The notes: generated by a model not told the origin, from the sequence alone. 64,000 bases of DNA from Terrabacter sp. Root85 (GCF_001429185.1 NZ_LMIW01000014.1:92164-156163), one strand, 5' to 3'; positions 38,979 to 47,917 are shown, counted from the stretch's first letter. Made by a program: numbers and translations.

Positions 38979-39766
38979 GCTCACCGACGCCGGCCTCGGG
39001 CCACCACGACGAGCTGGGCCGTCCCGCCGACTCCGCCGGCCAGGCGTGGGAGGGCAAGTCGATCCCCTCCCACGGCTTCGCCGGCGACACGGGAGCGGCC
39101 GACGCGGCCCTCGTCGCGGCGTTGGCCGCGGCGCACGGCACGCCGGGTGACGACGCGGAGACGGCCCTGATGGAGCACGTGGCTCAGGCCCGCTGGCTCG
39201 TCCCCGTGGTCGCCGTGGCGACCGAGGTCGACGAGTCCGGGCCGCACGCCGTCGACACCCGCAGCGACATGGCCGCGGTCACCCTGACGTCCCCCGACGG
39301 GTCGCGGGCGCTGCCGATGTTCACCTCCCTCGAGAGCCTCGCCGCGTGGGACCCCGGCGCCCGGCCGGTGCCGGTCCGCGCCGCCGCCGCGGCGCAGGCC
39401 GCGATCAGCGAGGAGTGCCACGTGCTCCTCGTCGACGTCGCCTCGCCCCACGCGACGGTCCTGCGTCCGAGCATGCTGTGGGCGCTCGCCCAGGAGCGCG
39501 CGTGGGGACCCAGCCACCGCGATGCCCACGTCGCGGCGGCCGTGCGAGCGGCGGTCGAGACCGAGCCGCAGGTCGTGGGCCACCGCCTCGAGGCGGGGGA
39601 GCCCGCGGGCGCCGGCGTGCTGCGGGTCGTGCTCTCCCTGGAGCCCGGCCTCGGCGCCGAGCTCGTCGGGGCCGTCGCGACACGGATCGGGGAGCGGATC
39701 GCGACCGACGGCGAGACCCGTGCGAGGATCGATGCTCTGACCTTCGCGCTCGAACCGGCGCGCTGA
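38975..39766 (+). CDS. SseB-family protein
   Basis: 263 residues. The SseB N-terminal domain spans roughly 60-165: [55 protein letters not shown], and the C-terminal part is an enhanced-type domain ([16 protein letters not shown]). The first 40 residues are polar. Actinobacterial SseB-family genes commonly follow priA, as here. The function is unknown. ATG overlaps the priA stop. Confidence 0.82.
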   Translation: MSSPTPASGHHDELGRPADSAGQAWEGKSIPSHGFAGDTGAADAALVAALAAAHGTPGDDAETALMEHVAQARWLVPVVAVATEVDESGPHAVDTRSDMAAVTLTSPDGSRALPMFTSLESLAAWDPGARPVPVRAAAAAQAAISEECHVLLVDVASPHATVLRPSMLWALAQERAWGPSHRDAHVAAAVRAAVETEPQVVGHRLEAGEPAGAGVLRVVLSLEPGLGAELVGAVATRIGERIATDGETRARIDALTFALEPAR

Positions 39767-39792
39767 GCACATCACCCGTGGAGGTGCCGGAC

Positions 39793-41208
39793 GTGGACAC
39801 CACACCCCAGACGACTCGGGAGCGTGACCCCGAGGTGCCTCCGGCGACGACCGGCGCCGGGACGACAGCCGACGTCCCGACCGGACCCGGGCGCCCCGGT
39901 GGACGGTCGGGCGCAGACGCCGGCCGAGGGGCGGGCCCCTCGAGCGGTCCTCTCGGCTTCATCGTCGACCCGGCCCTCGATGCGCAGCGCCGGCGCGACC
40001 TGCGGAAGATGCGGCTCGTCGCCACCGGCCTGCTCGTCTTCGCGGCGATCGTCTACGTCCTCACGCGGGGGCACGACGACGGCCTGCTCGGCTTCGTCAA
40101 CGCCGGCGCCGAGGCCTCGATGGTCGGTGCCTGCGCCGACTGGTTCGCCGTCACGGCCATCTTCCGGCACCCGCTCGGGCTCCCGATCCCGCACACCGCC
40201 CTCATCCCTCGCAAGAAGGAGATGATCGGTCGCAGCCTGGAGGAGTTCGTCAGCGAGAACTTCATGCGCGAGGACATCATCCGCGAGCGGGTGCTCGACG
40301 CCGAGCCCACCCGGCGGGCGGCCGAGTGGGCTCTGACCCCCGGTCACGCGAAGCGCCTCGTCGACGAGGTCGCCACAGTCACGGTCCACGCGCTGCACCG
40401 GATCCCCGACGAGGACGTCCGCGCCGTCATCGAGCAGGCCCTGCTCCCGCGCCTCGCGCAGGAGCCGATCAGCTCGCTGGCCGGGGGACTGCTCGACCAG
40501 GTGGTGCGCGACGAGGCGCACGTCGGCCTCGTCGACCTCGCCCTCGACGAGGTGCGCATCTGGCTCGTCGACAACGAGGACGTCTTCGAGTCGCTCATCA
40601 CGCAGCGCGCCCCGGCGTGGGTGCCCGACGCGATCAACGACATCGTGGCCCGCAAGGTCCACGTCGAGGCGCTCAAGTGGCTGGCCGACATCCGCAACGA
40701 CCCGCGGCACGACGTGCGCCTCGCGCTCGACAAGCTGCTCATCGACCTCGCCGACGACCTCCAGCACGACCCCGTGACGCAGGCCAAGGCGGAGCGCCTC
40801 AAGGAGCGCGTGCTGTCACACCCGCAGGTGGCGGACACGGCGATGTCGCTGTGGGCCTCGTTCCGTGCCGTCGTCGTCGCCGCCCTCGAGGACGAGGGCG
40901 GGCCGGTGCGGGCCCGCGCCGTCACGGAGGTGACGGCTCTCGCCGAGCGGCTCCTCGCCGACGCCGCGCTGCGCGAGCGCATCGACACGCGCATCTGCGA
41001 CGCGACGATCTACGCGATCGACCGCTACGGCACCGAGCTGACGAGGATCATCAGCGACACCGTCGACCGGTGGGACGGCAAGGAGACGGCCGAGCGGGTC
41101 GAGCTCCAGGTGGGCCGCGACCTGCAGTTCATCCGGATCAACGGCACCCTCGTCGGTGGGCTCATCGGCATGCTCATCCATGCCGTCTCGATCGTGCTGC
41201 CCTCCTGA
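39793..41208 (+). CDS. DUF445 family membrane protein
   Basis: 471 residues from GTG 39793, eight bases after GGAGG at 39780-39784; in-frame GTGs at 39778 and 39784 lie before or in that site. A disordered Thr/Pro/Gly-rich head (about 55 residues) precedes RRRDLRKMRLVATGLLVFAAIVYVL, a membrane segment. The DUF445 signature follows: GFVNAGAEASMVGACADWFAVTAIFRHPLGLPIPHTALIPRKKEMIGRSLEEFVSENFM. A helical body and a C-terminal hydrophobic end (GTLVGGLIGMLIHAVSIVLPS) complete it. The biochemical role is unknown. Confidence 0.85.
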   Translation: MDTTPQTTRERDPEVPPATTGAGTTADVPTGPGRPGGRSGADAGRGAGPSSGPLGFIVDPALDAQRRRDLRKMRLVATGLLVFAAIVYVLTRGHDDGLLGFVNAGAEASMVGACADWFAVTAIFRHPLGLPIPHTALIPRKKEMIGRSLEEFVSENFMREDIIRERVLDAEPTRRAAEWALTPGHAKRLVDEVATVTVHALHRIPDEDVRAVIEQALLPRLAQEPISSLAGGLLDQVVRDEAHVGLVDLALDEVRIWLVDNEDVFESLITQRAPAWVPDAINDIVARKVHVEALKWLADIRNDPRHDVRLALDKLLIDLADDLQHDPVTQAKAERLKERVLSHPQVADTAMSLWASFRAVVVAALEDEGGPVRARAVTEVTALAERLLADAALRERIDTRICDATIYAIDRYGTELTRIISDTVDRWDGKETAERVELQVGRDLQFIRINGTLVGGLIGMLIHAVSIVLPS

Positions 41209-41238
41209 CACCCACGCGGCACGTCGACCCGGACGCCC

Positions 41239-41700
41239 TCAGACCCCGGTGTCGAGCCGTTCGGTCACCTGGCGCAGCGTGCGGTGCAGGTCGACCAGCT
41301 CCTGTCGCGAGAGGCCGCTTCGGAGCGCGATCTGGTGCGGCAGGTCGCCGAGCGCCGCGAGGCGGTCGCGCCCTCCGTCCGTCGCCGACACGAGGACCCG
41401 GCGCTCGTCCTCGGGGTCGCGGACCCGCTCCACGAGGCCGGCCGACTCCATCCGCTTGAGGAGCGGGGAGAGCGTGCCCGAGTCGAGTCGCAGGTGCTCG
41501 CCCAGCCGGCTCACCGTGAGCGGCCCGTGCTCGGCGACGGCCATGAGGGCGATGTACTGCGGGTAGGAGAGTCCGTGCTCCGACAGCAGCTCGCGGTAGA
41601 CGGCGTCGAACGCCCGCACGGTCGTGTGCATGGCGTAGCAGATCTGCTGCTCGAGGCTCAGCGTGCTCGCGGCGGCGGAGGTCGGATTGGACGGGCTCAT
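41239..41700 (-). CDS. ohrR: OhrR-type MarR family regulator
   Basis: 153-residue winged-helix repressor. LSLEQQICYAMHTTVRAFDAVY carries the reactive cysteine C21, in the place of the peroxide-sensing Cys of OhrR. The recognition region reads LTVSRLGEHLRLDSGTLSPLLKRMESAGLVERVRDPEDERRVLVSAT. There is no second cysteine, so it resembles the 1-Cys Bacillus-type sensor. It is divergent from ohr, with an operator-like repeat between them. Confidence 0.9.
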   Translation of the reverse strand: MSPSNPTSAAASTLSLEQQICYAMHTTVRAFDAVYRELLSEHGLSYPQYIALMAVAEHGPLTVSRLGEHLRLDSGTLSPLLKRMESAGLVERVRDPEDERRVLVSATDGGRDRLAALGDLPHQIALRSGLSRQELVDLHRTLRQVTERLDTGV

Positions 41701-41714
41701 GACCCAAGCGTACT

Positions 41715-41740
41715 ATCAAATTGCGCACAATCTAATTGTT
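41715..41740. promoter_or_regulatory. Probable OhrR operator
   Basis: ACAAT-CTA-ATTGT at 41727-41739 is a perfect inverted repeat, and CAAATTG at 41717-41723 is a second small palindrome. The stretch is strikingly AT-rich for this genome and lies between the divergent ohrR and ohr starts. Known OhrR sites have ACAATT/AATTGT half-sites. Confidence 0.7.
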
Positions 41741-41759
41741 GGCAACACAAGGAGCCTCG

Positions 41760-42188
41760 ATGAGCACCACCACCCAGACCGCCCAGTACGTCGCCTCGGC
41801 CACCGCCTCCGGGCGTGAGGGTCGCGCCGTCACGTCCGACGGTCGACTCGACGTCACGCTCGCCGCACCCCGCGAGCTCGGCGGAAGTGGGGAGGGCACG
41901 AACCCCGAGCAGCTCTTCGCCGCCGGGTATGCCGCGTGCTTCGCGAGCGCTCTCGGGCTCGTCGCGCGCAAGCGCCGCGTCGAGGACTTCGACGTCGCCG
42001 TCACGGCCGACGTCAGCCTCTCGGGGTCGTCGGGCACCGGCTTCGGCCTCGGGGTCGTGCTCCACGTCGAGCTCCCCGAGGGCCTCGACCCCCAGCTGGG
42101 CCGTGAGCTCGTCGACACGGCGCACCAGGTGTGCCCCTACTCCAACGCGACGCGCGGCAACATCCCCGTCGAGATCGTCGTCGACTGA
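41760..42188 (+). CDS. ohr: Ohr, organic hydroperoxide resistance protein (OsmC family)
   Basis: 142-residue thiol peroxidase that reduces organic hydroperoxides. The two redox cysteines are C60 in FAAGYAACFASALG and C125 in HQVCPYSNATRGN, the Ohr rather than OsmC spacing. The conserved Arg is in SGREGRAV. ATG at 41760 follows AAGGAG by five bases; an in-frame start upstream would cover the operator. Divergent from its probable regulator. Confidence 0.95.
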   Translation: MSTTTQTAQYVASATASGREGRAVTSDGRLDVTLAAPRELGGSGEGTNPEQLFAAGYAACFASALGLVARKRRVEDFDVAVTADVSLSGSSGTGFGLGVVLHVELPEGLDPQLGRELVDTAHQVCPYSNATRGNIPVEIVVD

Positions 42189-42252
42189 CGTCATCCGGCC
42201 ACGGCCGCTTCGCACCCGCACTTCCAGAACCGCTGTCCCAGAAGGAGACCCG

Positions 42253-43254
42253 ATGACCACCCCCCGTGAGGTCCAGCTCGTCAGCCGTCCTGTCGGCTGG
42301 CCCACCCCTGACGACTTCGCCCTCGTCGAGAGCGCGCCGTTCGACCTTGCCGACGGCCAGGTCCGCGTCCGCAACGAGGTCATGTCGGTCGACCCCTACA
42401 TGCGCGGTCGCATGAGCGACGCCAAGTCCTACGCCGAGCCGTACGCGCTGGGTGAGGCCATGCACGGCGGCGCGGTCGGTGTCGTCACCGAGTCGCGCGC
42501 CGACGGCGTCACCGTCGGCGACCACGTGCTCCACGGTCTCGGCTGGCGCGAGGAGGCCGTCGTCGACGGCTCCGCCGTCCGTGTCGTCGACACGTCGGTG
42601 GCCCCGGCGTCCGCCTACCTCGGCGTGCTCGGCATGACCGGCCTCACGGCATACGCCGGCCTGACCCGTGTCGCGCAGATCAAGGAGGGGGACGTCGTCT
42701 TCGTGTCCGGCGCCGCCGGGGCCGTCGGCAGCGTCGTCGGGCAGGTCGCCAAGGCGCTGGGCGCCAGCCGGGTCATCGGTAGCGCCGGCTCGCAGGAGAA
42801 GGTCGACCACCTGCTGGGCGACCTCGGCTTCGACGCCGCGTTCAACTACAAGGACGGACGGGTCTCCGACCTGCTCCGCGAGGCTGCGCCCGACGGCATC
42901 GACGTCTACTTCGACAACGTCGGCGGCGACCACCTCGAGGCCGCCGTCGGTTCGCTGCGGCTCGGCGGCCGCATCGCGATCTGCGGCGCGATCTCGGTCT
43001 ACAACAACACCGAGGCGGCCCCGGGCCCGCGCAACCTCGCGCGCCTCATCCAGACCCGCGGCACCATCACGGGCTTCCTCGTCGGCGACCACTGGGACCT
43101 CGCGGGCGAGTACGCCCAGCGCGCGGCCGGCTGGATCGCGGACGGCACGCTGACCTCGCGCGAGACGTTCGGCGACGGGATCGACCACGCGGTCGACGCC
43201 TTCCTCGGCGTCCTGCGCGGGGAGAACGTCGGCAAGATGGTCGTCCGCCTCTGA
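42253..43254 (+). CDS. NADP-dependent MDR-family oxidoreductase
   Basis: 333 residues of the zinc-less medium-chain reductase group that includes CurA and leukotriene B4/15-oxoprostaglandin reductases. It shows DPYMRGRMSD, the nucleotide-binding VFVSGAAGAVGSVVGQVAKALGASRVIGSAGS, IDVYFDNVGGDHLEAAV and GRIAICGAISVYN. The usual reaction is NADPH reduction of an enone double bond. Substrate unknown. GAAGGAG stands six bases before the ATG. It lies 64 bases after ohr and may be part of the peroxide response, by context only. Confidence 0.88.
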   Translation: MTTPREVQLVSRPVGWPTPDDFALVESAPFDLADGQVRVRNEVMSVDPYMRGRMSDAKSYAEPYALGEAMHGGAVGVVTESRADGVTVGDHVLHGLGWREEAVVDGSAVRVVDTSVAPASAYLGVLGMTGLTAYAGLTRVAQIKEGDVVFVSGAAGAVGSVVGQVAKALGASRVIGSAGSQEKVDHLLGDLGFDAAFNYKDGRVSDLLREAAPDGIDVYFDNVGGDHLEAAVGSLRLGGRIAICGAISVYNNTEAAPGPRNLARLIQTRGTITGFLVGDHWDLAGEYAQRAAGWIADGTLTSRETFGDGIDHAVDAFLGVLRGENVGKMVVRL

Positions 43255-43279
43255 CGGCGGCCGCGCGACGGACGGGAGA

Positions 43280-43303
43280 GGGCGGGTGCTTCGGCACCCG
43301 CCC
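43280..43303. terminator. Bidirectional terminator with TTCG tetraloop
   Basis: GGGCGGGTGC-TTCG-GCACCCGCCC, a perfect 10-bp stem (11 with the flanking A-T) on a stable UUCG loop, between the convergent oxidoreductase and EF-G-like genes. Confidence 0.85.
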
Positions 43304-43331
43304 TTCGCCGTCCCGGCGCTCCTGCGCGACG

Positions 43332-45398
43332 TCAGCCCCCGAGCAGGTCCTTGGCCTTGTCGGCCGGCAGCAGGTCGTGGCGCAACGGCTCGCGCACGAA
43401 CGACCCGGTGCCGTGCGACACCGACCGGAGGTCGATGGGGTAGCGCGACAGCTCTGCCGACGGCACCTCGGCGTGCACGACGGTCCAGCCGCCCTCGGGG
43501 CCCATCCCGTCGGCCGGCTCGGTGCCGAGCACCTGGCCGCGGCGTCCGCGCAGGTCCGACATGACCGCCCCGAGGTAGTCGTCGGCGATGGTGATGTCGA
43601 CGCGGTCGATCGGCTCGAGCAGCGCCATCGTCGAGGCGTTCGCCGCCTCCTTGAGAGCGAGCGCCGCGGCGGTCTGGAAGGCGACGTCGGACGAGTCGAC
43701 GGAGTGCGACTTGCCGTCGGTGAGCGTGACGCGGACGTCGACGACCGGGTGGCCGGTGAGCAGGCCCTTCTCGAGCTGGAGGCGGGCCCCCTTCTCGACC
43801 GACGGGATGAACTGGCGCGGCACGGACCCGCCGACGACCTTGTCGACGAACTCGAAACCCGATCCGCGTGGCAGCGGCTCGATGACGATCGAGCACACGG
43901 CGTACTGCCCGTGACCGCCCGACTGCTTGACGTGGCGACCCTGCACCGAGCACGTGCGCACGAAGGTCTCGCGCAGCGCAGTCCGGTAGGGCTCGGCCGT
44001 CACCGTCACCCCGTAGCGCTCGGAGAGCTGGTCGATGAGGTCGTCGACGTGGGCCTGGCCCATCGTCCAGAGCACGACCTGGTCCGTCTCGTGCGAGTGC
44101 TCCATGCGCATCGTGACGTCCTCGGCCACGAGGCGTTGCAGCGCCCCGCCGAGCTTGTCGTCGTCGGACTTCGTCGCCGCGCGGATCGCGACGGGCAGCT
44201 GCGGCTCGGGGAGCAGCCACGGCTCGACGACCGCGGGCCGGTCGACGGAGGACAGGGTGTCGGAGGTCTCGGCGTGGGTCAGCTTCGTCACGAGTGCGAG
44301 GTCGCCGGCGATGGCGGTGCCGCGGGGGCGGTGCGACTCGACGAAGGGCGACGCGAGCGGGCCGACGCGCTCGTCGTCGTCGTGGGCCGGGTGGCCGGCG
44401 ACCTCGTGCCCGACGAAGTCACCGAGGTGGCCCGACACGTGGACCGTCTCGTCGACGCGGAGCGTGCCGGAGAAGACGCGCACGAGCGAGAGGCGCCCGA
44501 CGTACGGGTCGGTCGTCGTGCGCACGACCTCGGCCACGAGCGGCTGGGACGGGTCGCACGTCACGCCCTTGACGGGGCCACCGACCGGTGACGTGACGGC
44601 CGGCAGCGGGTGCGCGGTCGGGTCGGGGAAGGCCCGCTCGATCATGCCGAGCAGCTCCTCGGTGCCCGCGCCGGTCAGGGGCGAGACCGGGACGATCGGG
44701 AAGAAGGTGCCCTGGGCGATGGCCGTACGCAGGTCGCCGAGCAGCGACTCGGTGTCGATGGTCTCGCCCTCGAGGTAGCGGTCGAGCAACGTCGCGTCCT
44801 CGGACTCCTCGATGACGGACTCGATGAGGGCCGACCGCGCGTCCTCGTGCTCGGCGGACGTCTCGCCGGTCAGCAGTCCCACGACCCCGGTGACCGAGCC
44901 GTCCTCGACGACGGGCCAGTGGGTGGCCCGGGCGTCGCCGAAGGTGCGACGACACATCTCGACCGTCGTCGCGAAGTCGGCGCGCGGCTGGTCGAGGTGG
45001 GTCACGACGACGGCTCGCGGCATCCCGACGGCCGCGCACTCGCGCCACAGCAGCGACACGGGCCGGTCGATGTCGTCGGCGCCGGAGACGACGAAGACGG
45101 CGGCGTCCGCGGCCCGGAGGCCCGCGCGGAGGTCGCCGACGAAGTCGGGGTAGCCGGGGGTGTCCAGGAGGTTGAGGGTGACCGGGCCGGACTCGAACGA
45201 GGCGGCGACGAGGGTCGTGGTGCGGACGTGGTCGCCCAGGGAGGTCCGCTGACCGGGGACACGTGCCGAGACGAGCGCCTCGAAGAGTGCGGTCTTGCCG
45301 GCCCCGCCGGGTCCGACCAGCACGACGTTGCGGATGTCCTGCGGCGAGGCGGGGTTGGGGGCCGCAGGAAGATCTGATCTGCCGGGCGTCTTAGCCAT
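43332..45398 (-). CDS. EF-G-like translational GTPase (FusA2-type)
   Basis: 688 residues with the EF-G domain order. The G domain has the P-loop GPGGAGKT at 29-36, NLLDTPGYPDFVGDL (G3) and VVTHLDQPRADF in the G4 position, where canonical EF-G has NKxD. Later parts are TCDPSQPLVAEVVRTTTDPYVGRLSLVRVFSGTL (domain II), PQLPVAIRAATKSDDDKLGGALQRLVAEDVTM and GMGQAHVDDLIDQLSERYGV-like domain III, and ESTY-type domain IV/V ends. It resembles the actinobacterial EF-G paralogue rather than FusA of the str operon. Start ATG at 45398; a longer upstream frame lacks support. Role not established. Confidence 0.88.
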   Translation of the reverse strand: MAKTPGRSDLPAAPNPASPQDIRNVVLVGPGGAGKTALFEALVSARVPGQRTSLGDHVRTTTLVAASFESGPVTLNLLDTPGYPDFVGDLRAGLRAADAAVFVVSGADDIDRPVSLLWRECAAVGMPRAVVVTHLDQPRADFATTVEMCRRTFGDARATHWPVVEDGSVTGVVGLLTGETSAEHEDARSALIESVIEESEDATLLDRYLEGETIDTESLLGDLRTAIAQGTFFPIVPVSPLTGAGTEELLGMIERAFPDPTAHPLPAVTSPVGGPVKGVTCDPSQPLVAEVVRTTTDPYVGRLSLVRVFSGTLRVDETVHVSGHLGDFVGHEVAGHPAHDDDERVGPLASPFVESHRPRGTAIAGDLALVTKLTHAETSDTLSSVDRPAVVEPWLLPEPQLPVAIRAATKSDDDKLGGALQRLVAEDVTMRMEHSHETDQVVLWTMGQAHVDDLIDQLSERYGVTVTAEPYRTALRETFVRTCSVQGRHVKQSGGHGQYAVCSIVIEPLPRGSGFEFVDKVVGGSVPRQFIPSVEKGARLQLEKGLLTGHPVVDVRVTLTDGKSHSVDSSDVAFQTAAALALKEAANASTMALLEPIDRVDITIADDYLGAVMSDLRGRRGQVLGTEPADGMGPEGGWTVVHAEVPSAELSRYPIDLRSVSHGTGSFVREPLRHDLLPADKAKDLLGG

Positions 45399-45564
45399 GC
45401 CCCCACCCAACTCCTGTCGCCCAGCCGTCACAAGACCCATCGCGTATGCCGCCCGCCACCTCGGTGGTTCATCCCCGGGTCGCCCCCCGGGCCGCGCCCG
45501 CGCGCTCTGCCGCCTCCGTGGAACCCGGGTGCGCACCGTCGGTGCGAGGTGACAGGCTGACGCC

Positions 45565-46896
45565 ATGGATCTGGGGGCCTACCGGCCGGTGCTGGCCAAC
45601 CGAGACACCCGCAACGCGCTGCTGCTCGGCTTCCTCATCCGCGTCCCCATGTGGGCGGGAGGGGTGATCCTCACCCTCCACGTCGTGACGTCGCTCGGCC
45701 GCAGCTACGGCGCTGCCGGCCTGGTCACGGCCGCCTCGACCGTCGCGGTCGCCGTCTCCGGGCCCTGGCGCGGCCGGCTGCTCGACCGCATCGGCCTGCG
45801 GCGCACCGTCGGCCCCTCGCTCGTCGTGCAGGTCGTGTGCTGGTCGATCGCGCCGTGGGTGGGCTACGCCCCGCTCATCGCCTTCGCGGCGCTCGCCGGG
45901 CTCTTCGTCGTGCCCACCTTCTCGATCCTGCGCCAGGTCATCATCCGTTCGGTGCCGAGCGAGCAGCGGCGCACCGCCCTGTCGCTCGACTCGTCGGCGA
46001 CCGAGCTGTCGTTCATGGCGGGCCCTGCCATCGGGGTGTGGCTCGCCACCTCGTGGGACACGTCGTGGGCCCTGCTCGTCTGCGAGCTCGCATCCGTCGC
46101 AGCGGGATTCGTGCTCTGGGTGGTCAACCCCCGCCTCACCTCCGACTCCGGCGAGGGGCACCCGGACGGCGGCGCGGCGGGGGAGGCGGCGCACGACGAG
46201 CAGGGCGAGGCCGCCCGGGCGGACGCCATCGCCGCCCCGTCCGTGCCCGACGACACCGCCCCGGCCCGGGCCGTCCGCGGCTTCATCACCGTGCCGGTCG
46301 CCGCGGTCTACCTCGCCGCCGCCTGCTCGACGCTCGTCCTCAGCGGCACCGACGTGGGCATCGTCGCGGCGCTGCGGTCCTTCGGGGCCACCGGCTCGAT
46401 CGGGTGGGTCCTCGCGCTCTGGGGTGCCGGGTCCCTCGTCGGCGGCATCCTCTACGGCGCCTGGCACCGCTCCTTCTCCGTCTTCTGGCTGCTCGGCGGC
46501 CTCGCGGCCACGACCGCCCCCGTCGCCCTCGCCGCGGGCGTGCCGAGCTTCGCCGTCCTCATCACCGTCTCCGGCTTCCTGTGCGCCCCCACGATCACCG
46601 CCACCGTCGAGCAGCTGAGCCGTCAGGTCCCGGAGCGGTTCCGCGGCGAGATGATGGGGTGGCACGGCTCGGCCATGACCGCGGGCTCGGCCTTCGGTGC
46701 ACCGCTCGCCGGCTTCGCCATCGACCGAGGCGGCTGGCAGTGGGGGTTCGTCGTCGTCTCCGCCGTGGGCGTCCTCGTCGCACTCGTCGGCCTCCTCGGG
46801 TCGCGGGCCAGCCGGAGGGCGCAGGGCCGGACCGCTGCCGGGGGCCCTGTCGTCGATTCGGAGCACGGCGTCTCGGCTGCTAGCATGGAGCACTGA
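45565..46896 (+). CDS. MFS transporter
   Basis: 443-residue major facilitator protein with about 12 hydrophobic segments: NALLLGFLIRVPMWAGGVILTLHVV at the start, the loop GRLLDRIGLRRTVGPS of MFS type, and a long hydrophilic Glu/Asp/Ala loop after segment 6 (residues about 188-235). Near the end RQVPERFRGEMMGWHGSAMTAGSAFGAPLAGFAID is typical of exporter-like members. Substrate unknown. An inverted repeat CGCACC-GTC-GGTGCG (45532-45546) lies upstream and could be an operator. The infC promoter seems to lie inside its 3' end. Confidence 0.88.
   Translation: MDLGAYRPVLANRDTRNALLLGFLIRVPMWAGGVILTLHVVTSLGRSYGAAGLVTAASTVAVAVSGPWRGRLLDRIGLRRTVGPSLVVQVVCWSIAPWVGYAPLIAFAALAGLFVVPTFSILRQVIIRSVPSEQRRTALSLDSSATELSFMAGPAIGVWLATSWDTSWALLVCELASVAAGFVLWVVNPRLTSDSGEGHPDGGAAGEAAHDEQGEAARADAIAAPSVPDDTAPARAVRGFITVPVAAVYLAAACSTLVLSGTDVGIVAALRSFGATGSIGWVLALWGAGSLVGGILYGAWHRSFSVFWLLGGLAATTAPVALAAGVPSFAVLITVSGFLCAPTITATVEQLSRQVPERFRGEMMGWHGSAMTAGSAFGAPLAGFAIDRGGWQWGFVVVSAVGVLVALVGLLGSRASRRAQGRTAAGGPVVDSEHGVSAASMEH
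46857..46886 (+). promoter_or_regulatory. Candidate infC operon promoter
   Basis: TTCGGA (46857-46862), 18 bases, TAGCAT (46881-46886), inside the last codons of the MFS gene. A start near 46893 would give a leader of about 290 bases before infC. Confidence 0.5.
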
Positions 46897-47179
46897 CCAG
46901 CCGTCACCCATGCTCCCGCTCCGGCGGAGGCGGGTGACGACGTGCAAGAGAAGCTCGCTTCCACCCGCGCCGACCTCACAGTCGCCGGGTCAAGGTCTGC
47001 TCGACCAGGTGTCCTCCGTGGCACCGGTGTCGAGCCGTGTGACGCGACGGCGACCGTCCGGCATACGCGACCCTTGGGCTCCTCGTGCACACACGGGGAG
47101 CCCTTTTCTCGTTGTGGTCGCAGCAGGACTGGCACCACCCCCGTCTGGTCACACCATTCATCGAACTTAGGAGCACCAC
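46897..47179 (+). promoter_or_regulatory. Long 5' leader of infC-rpmI-rplT
   Basis: 283 gene-free bases. A first imperfect hairpin (CCCGCTCC-GGC-GGAGGCGGG, about 46915-46936) is followed by a region without an obvious ORF, then the attenuator hairpin at 47076-47107 and 72 bases to the start codon. Leaders upstream of this operon control it through ribosomal protein L20 or attenuation in other bacteria. Which mechanism applies here is not known. Confidence 0.6.
47076..47107 (+). terminator. Rho-independent attenuator in the infC leader
   Basis: GGGCTCCTCGTG (47076-47087) pairs with CACGGGGAGCCC (47092-47103) with a single G-T wobble and a CACA loop, followed by TTTT. It is one of the few hairpins in the window with a T-run and lies upstream of, not after, a gene. 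Confidence 0.8.
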
Positions 47180-47824
47180 ATCAGCGAGCCTCGCATCAAC
47201 GAGCGCATCCGGGTCCCGGAAGTGCGCTTGGTTGGCCCCAACGGCGAGCAGGTCGGCATCGTCCGCGTCGAGGACGCGCTGCGTCTGGCCGAGGAGGCGA
47301 ACCTCGACCTCGTCGAGGTGGCCCCCATGGCCAAGCCGCCGGTCGCCAAGCTCATGGACTTCGGCAAGTTCAAGTACGAAGCCGCCATGAAGGCACGGGA
47401 AGCGCGCAAGAACCAGGTCAACACGGTCATCAAGGAGATCAAGCTCCGTCCGAAGATCGACCCGCACGACTACGGCACGAAGAAGGGCCACGTCGAGCGG
47501 TTCCTCAAGGCCGGCGACAAGGTCAAGGTGACGATCATGTTCCGCGGTCGCGAGCAGTCGCGGCCCGAGCTCGGTCGCCGTCTGCTCGAGCGCCTCGCCG
47601 AGGACATCGCCGAGCTCGGCTTCGTCGAGTCGGCCCCGAAGCAGGACGGCCGAAACATGATCATGGTGATCGGCCCGACCAAGAAGAAGGCGGAGGCCAA
47701 GGCCGAGCAGCGTCGCTCCCGCGAGCAGCACGACCAGCGCTCCACCGGCGAGCCGGCAACGTCCGGTGAGCAGCCGGAGGCCCAGGCCCCGCAGACCGAC
47801 GAGGCCACCGCCGCCGCCGAGTGA
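47180..47824 (+). CDS. infC: Translation initiation factor IF-3, ATC start codon
   Basis: 214 residues. IF-3 prevents subunit joining and checks the start codon on the 30S. The N-terminal domain must include [28 protein letters not shown]; the C-terminal domain holds [44 protein letters not shown]. An in-frame TAG (47168-47170) limits the frame, and the only codon in reach of the ribosome binding site TAGGAG (47168-47173) is ATC at 47180, six bases on. The first GTG (47222) would delete 14 conserved residues. E. coli infC starts with AUU, which allows IF-3 to repress its own synthesis. The C-terminal 40 residues are a Gln/Glu/Thr-rich extension. Confidence 0.93.
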   Translation: MSEPRINERIRVPEVRLVGPNGEQVGIVRVEDALRLAEEANLDLVEVAPMAKPPVAKLMDFGKFKYEAAMKAREARKNQVNTVIKEIKLRPKIDPHDYGTKKGHVERFLKAGDKVKVTIMFRGREQSRPELGRRLLERLAEDIAELGFVESAPKQDGRNMIMVIGPTKKKAEAKAEQRRSREQHDQRSTGEPATSGEQPEAQAPQTDEATAAAE

Positions 47825-47917
47825 TCGGCGGGCGGTGACCCGCCGGAGGCGAGAGCCCCCGGCACGACACACCACGTGCGCCCACTGGCGCACGCAACAC
47901 GAAGGAGATCGGCCCCC

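Noticed and set aside
46942..47769. An open frame across the infC leader and infC
   Set aside because: It lies in a different frame from IF-3, is Arg/Gly/Gln-rich without motif, and spans the attenuator.
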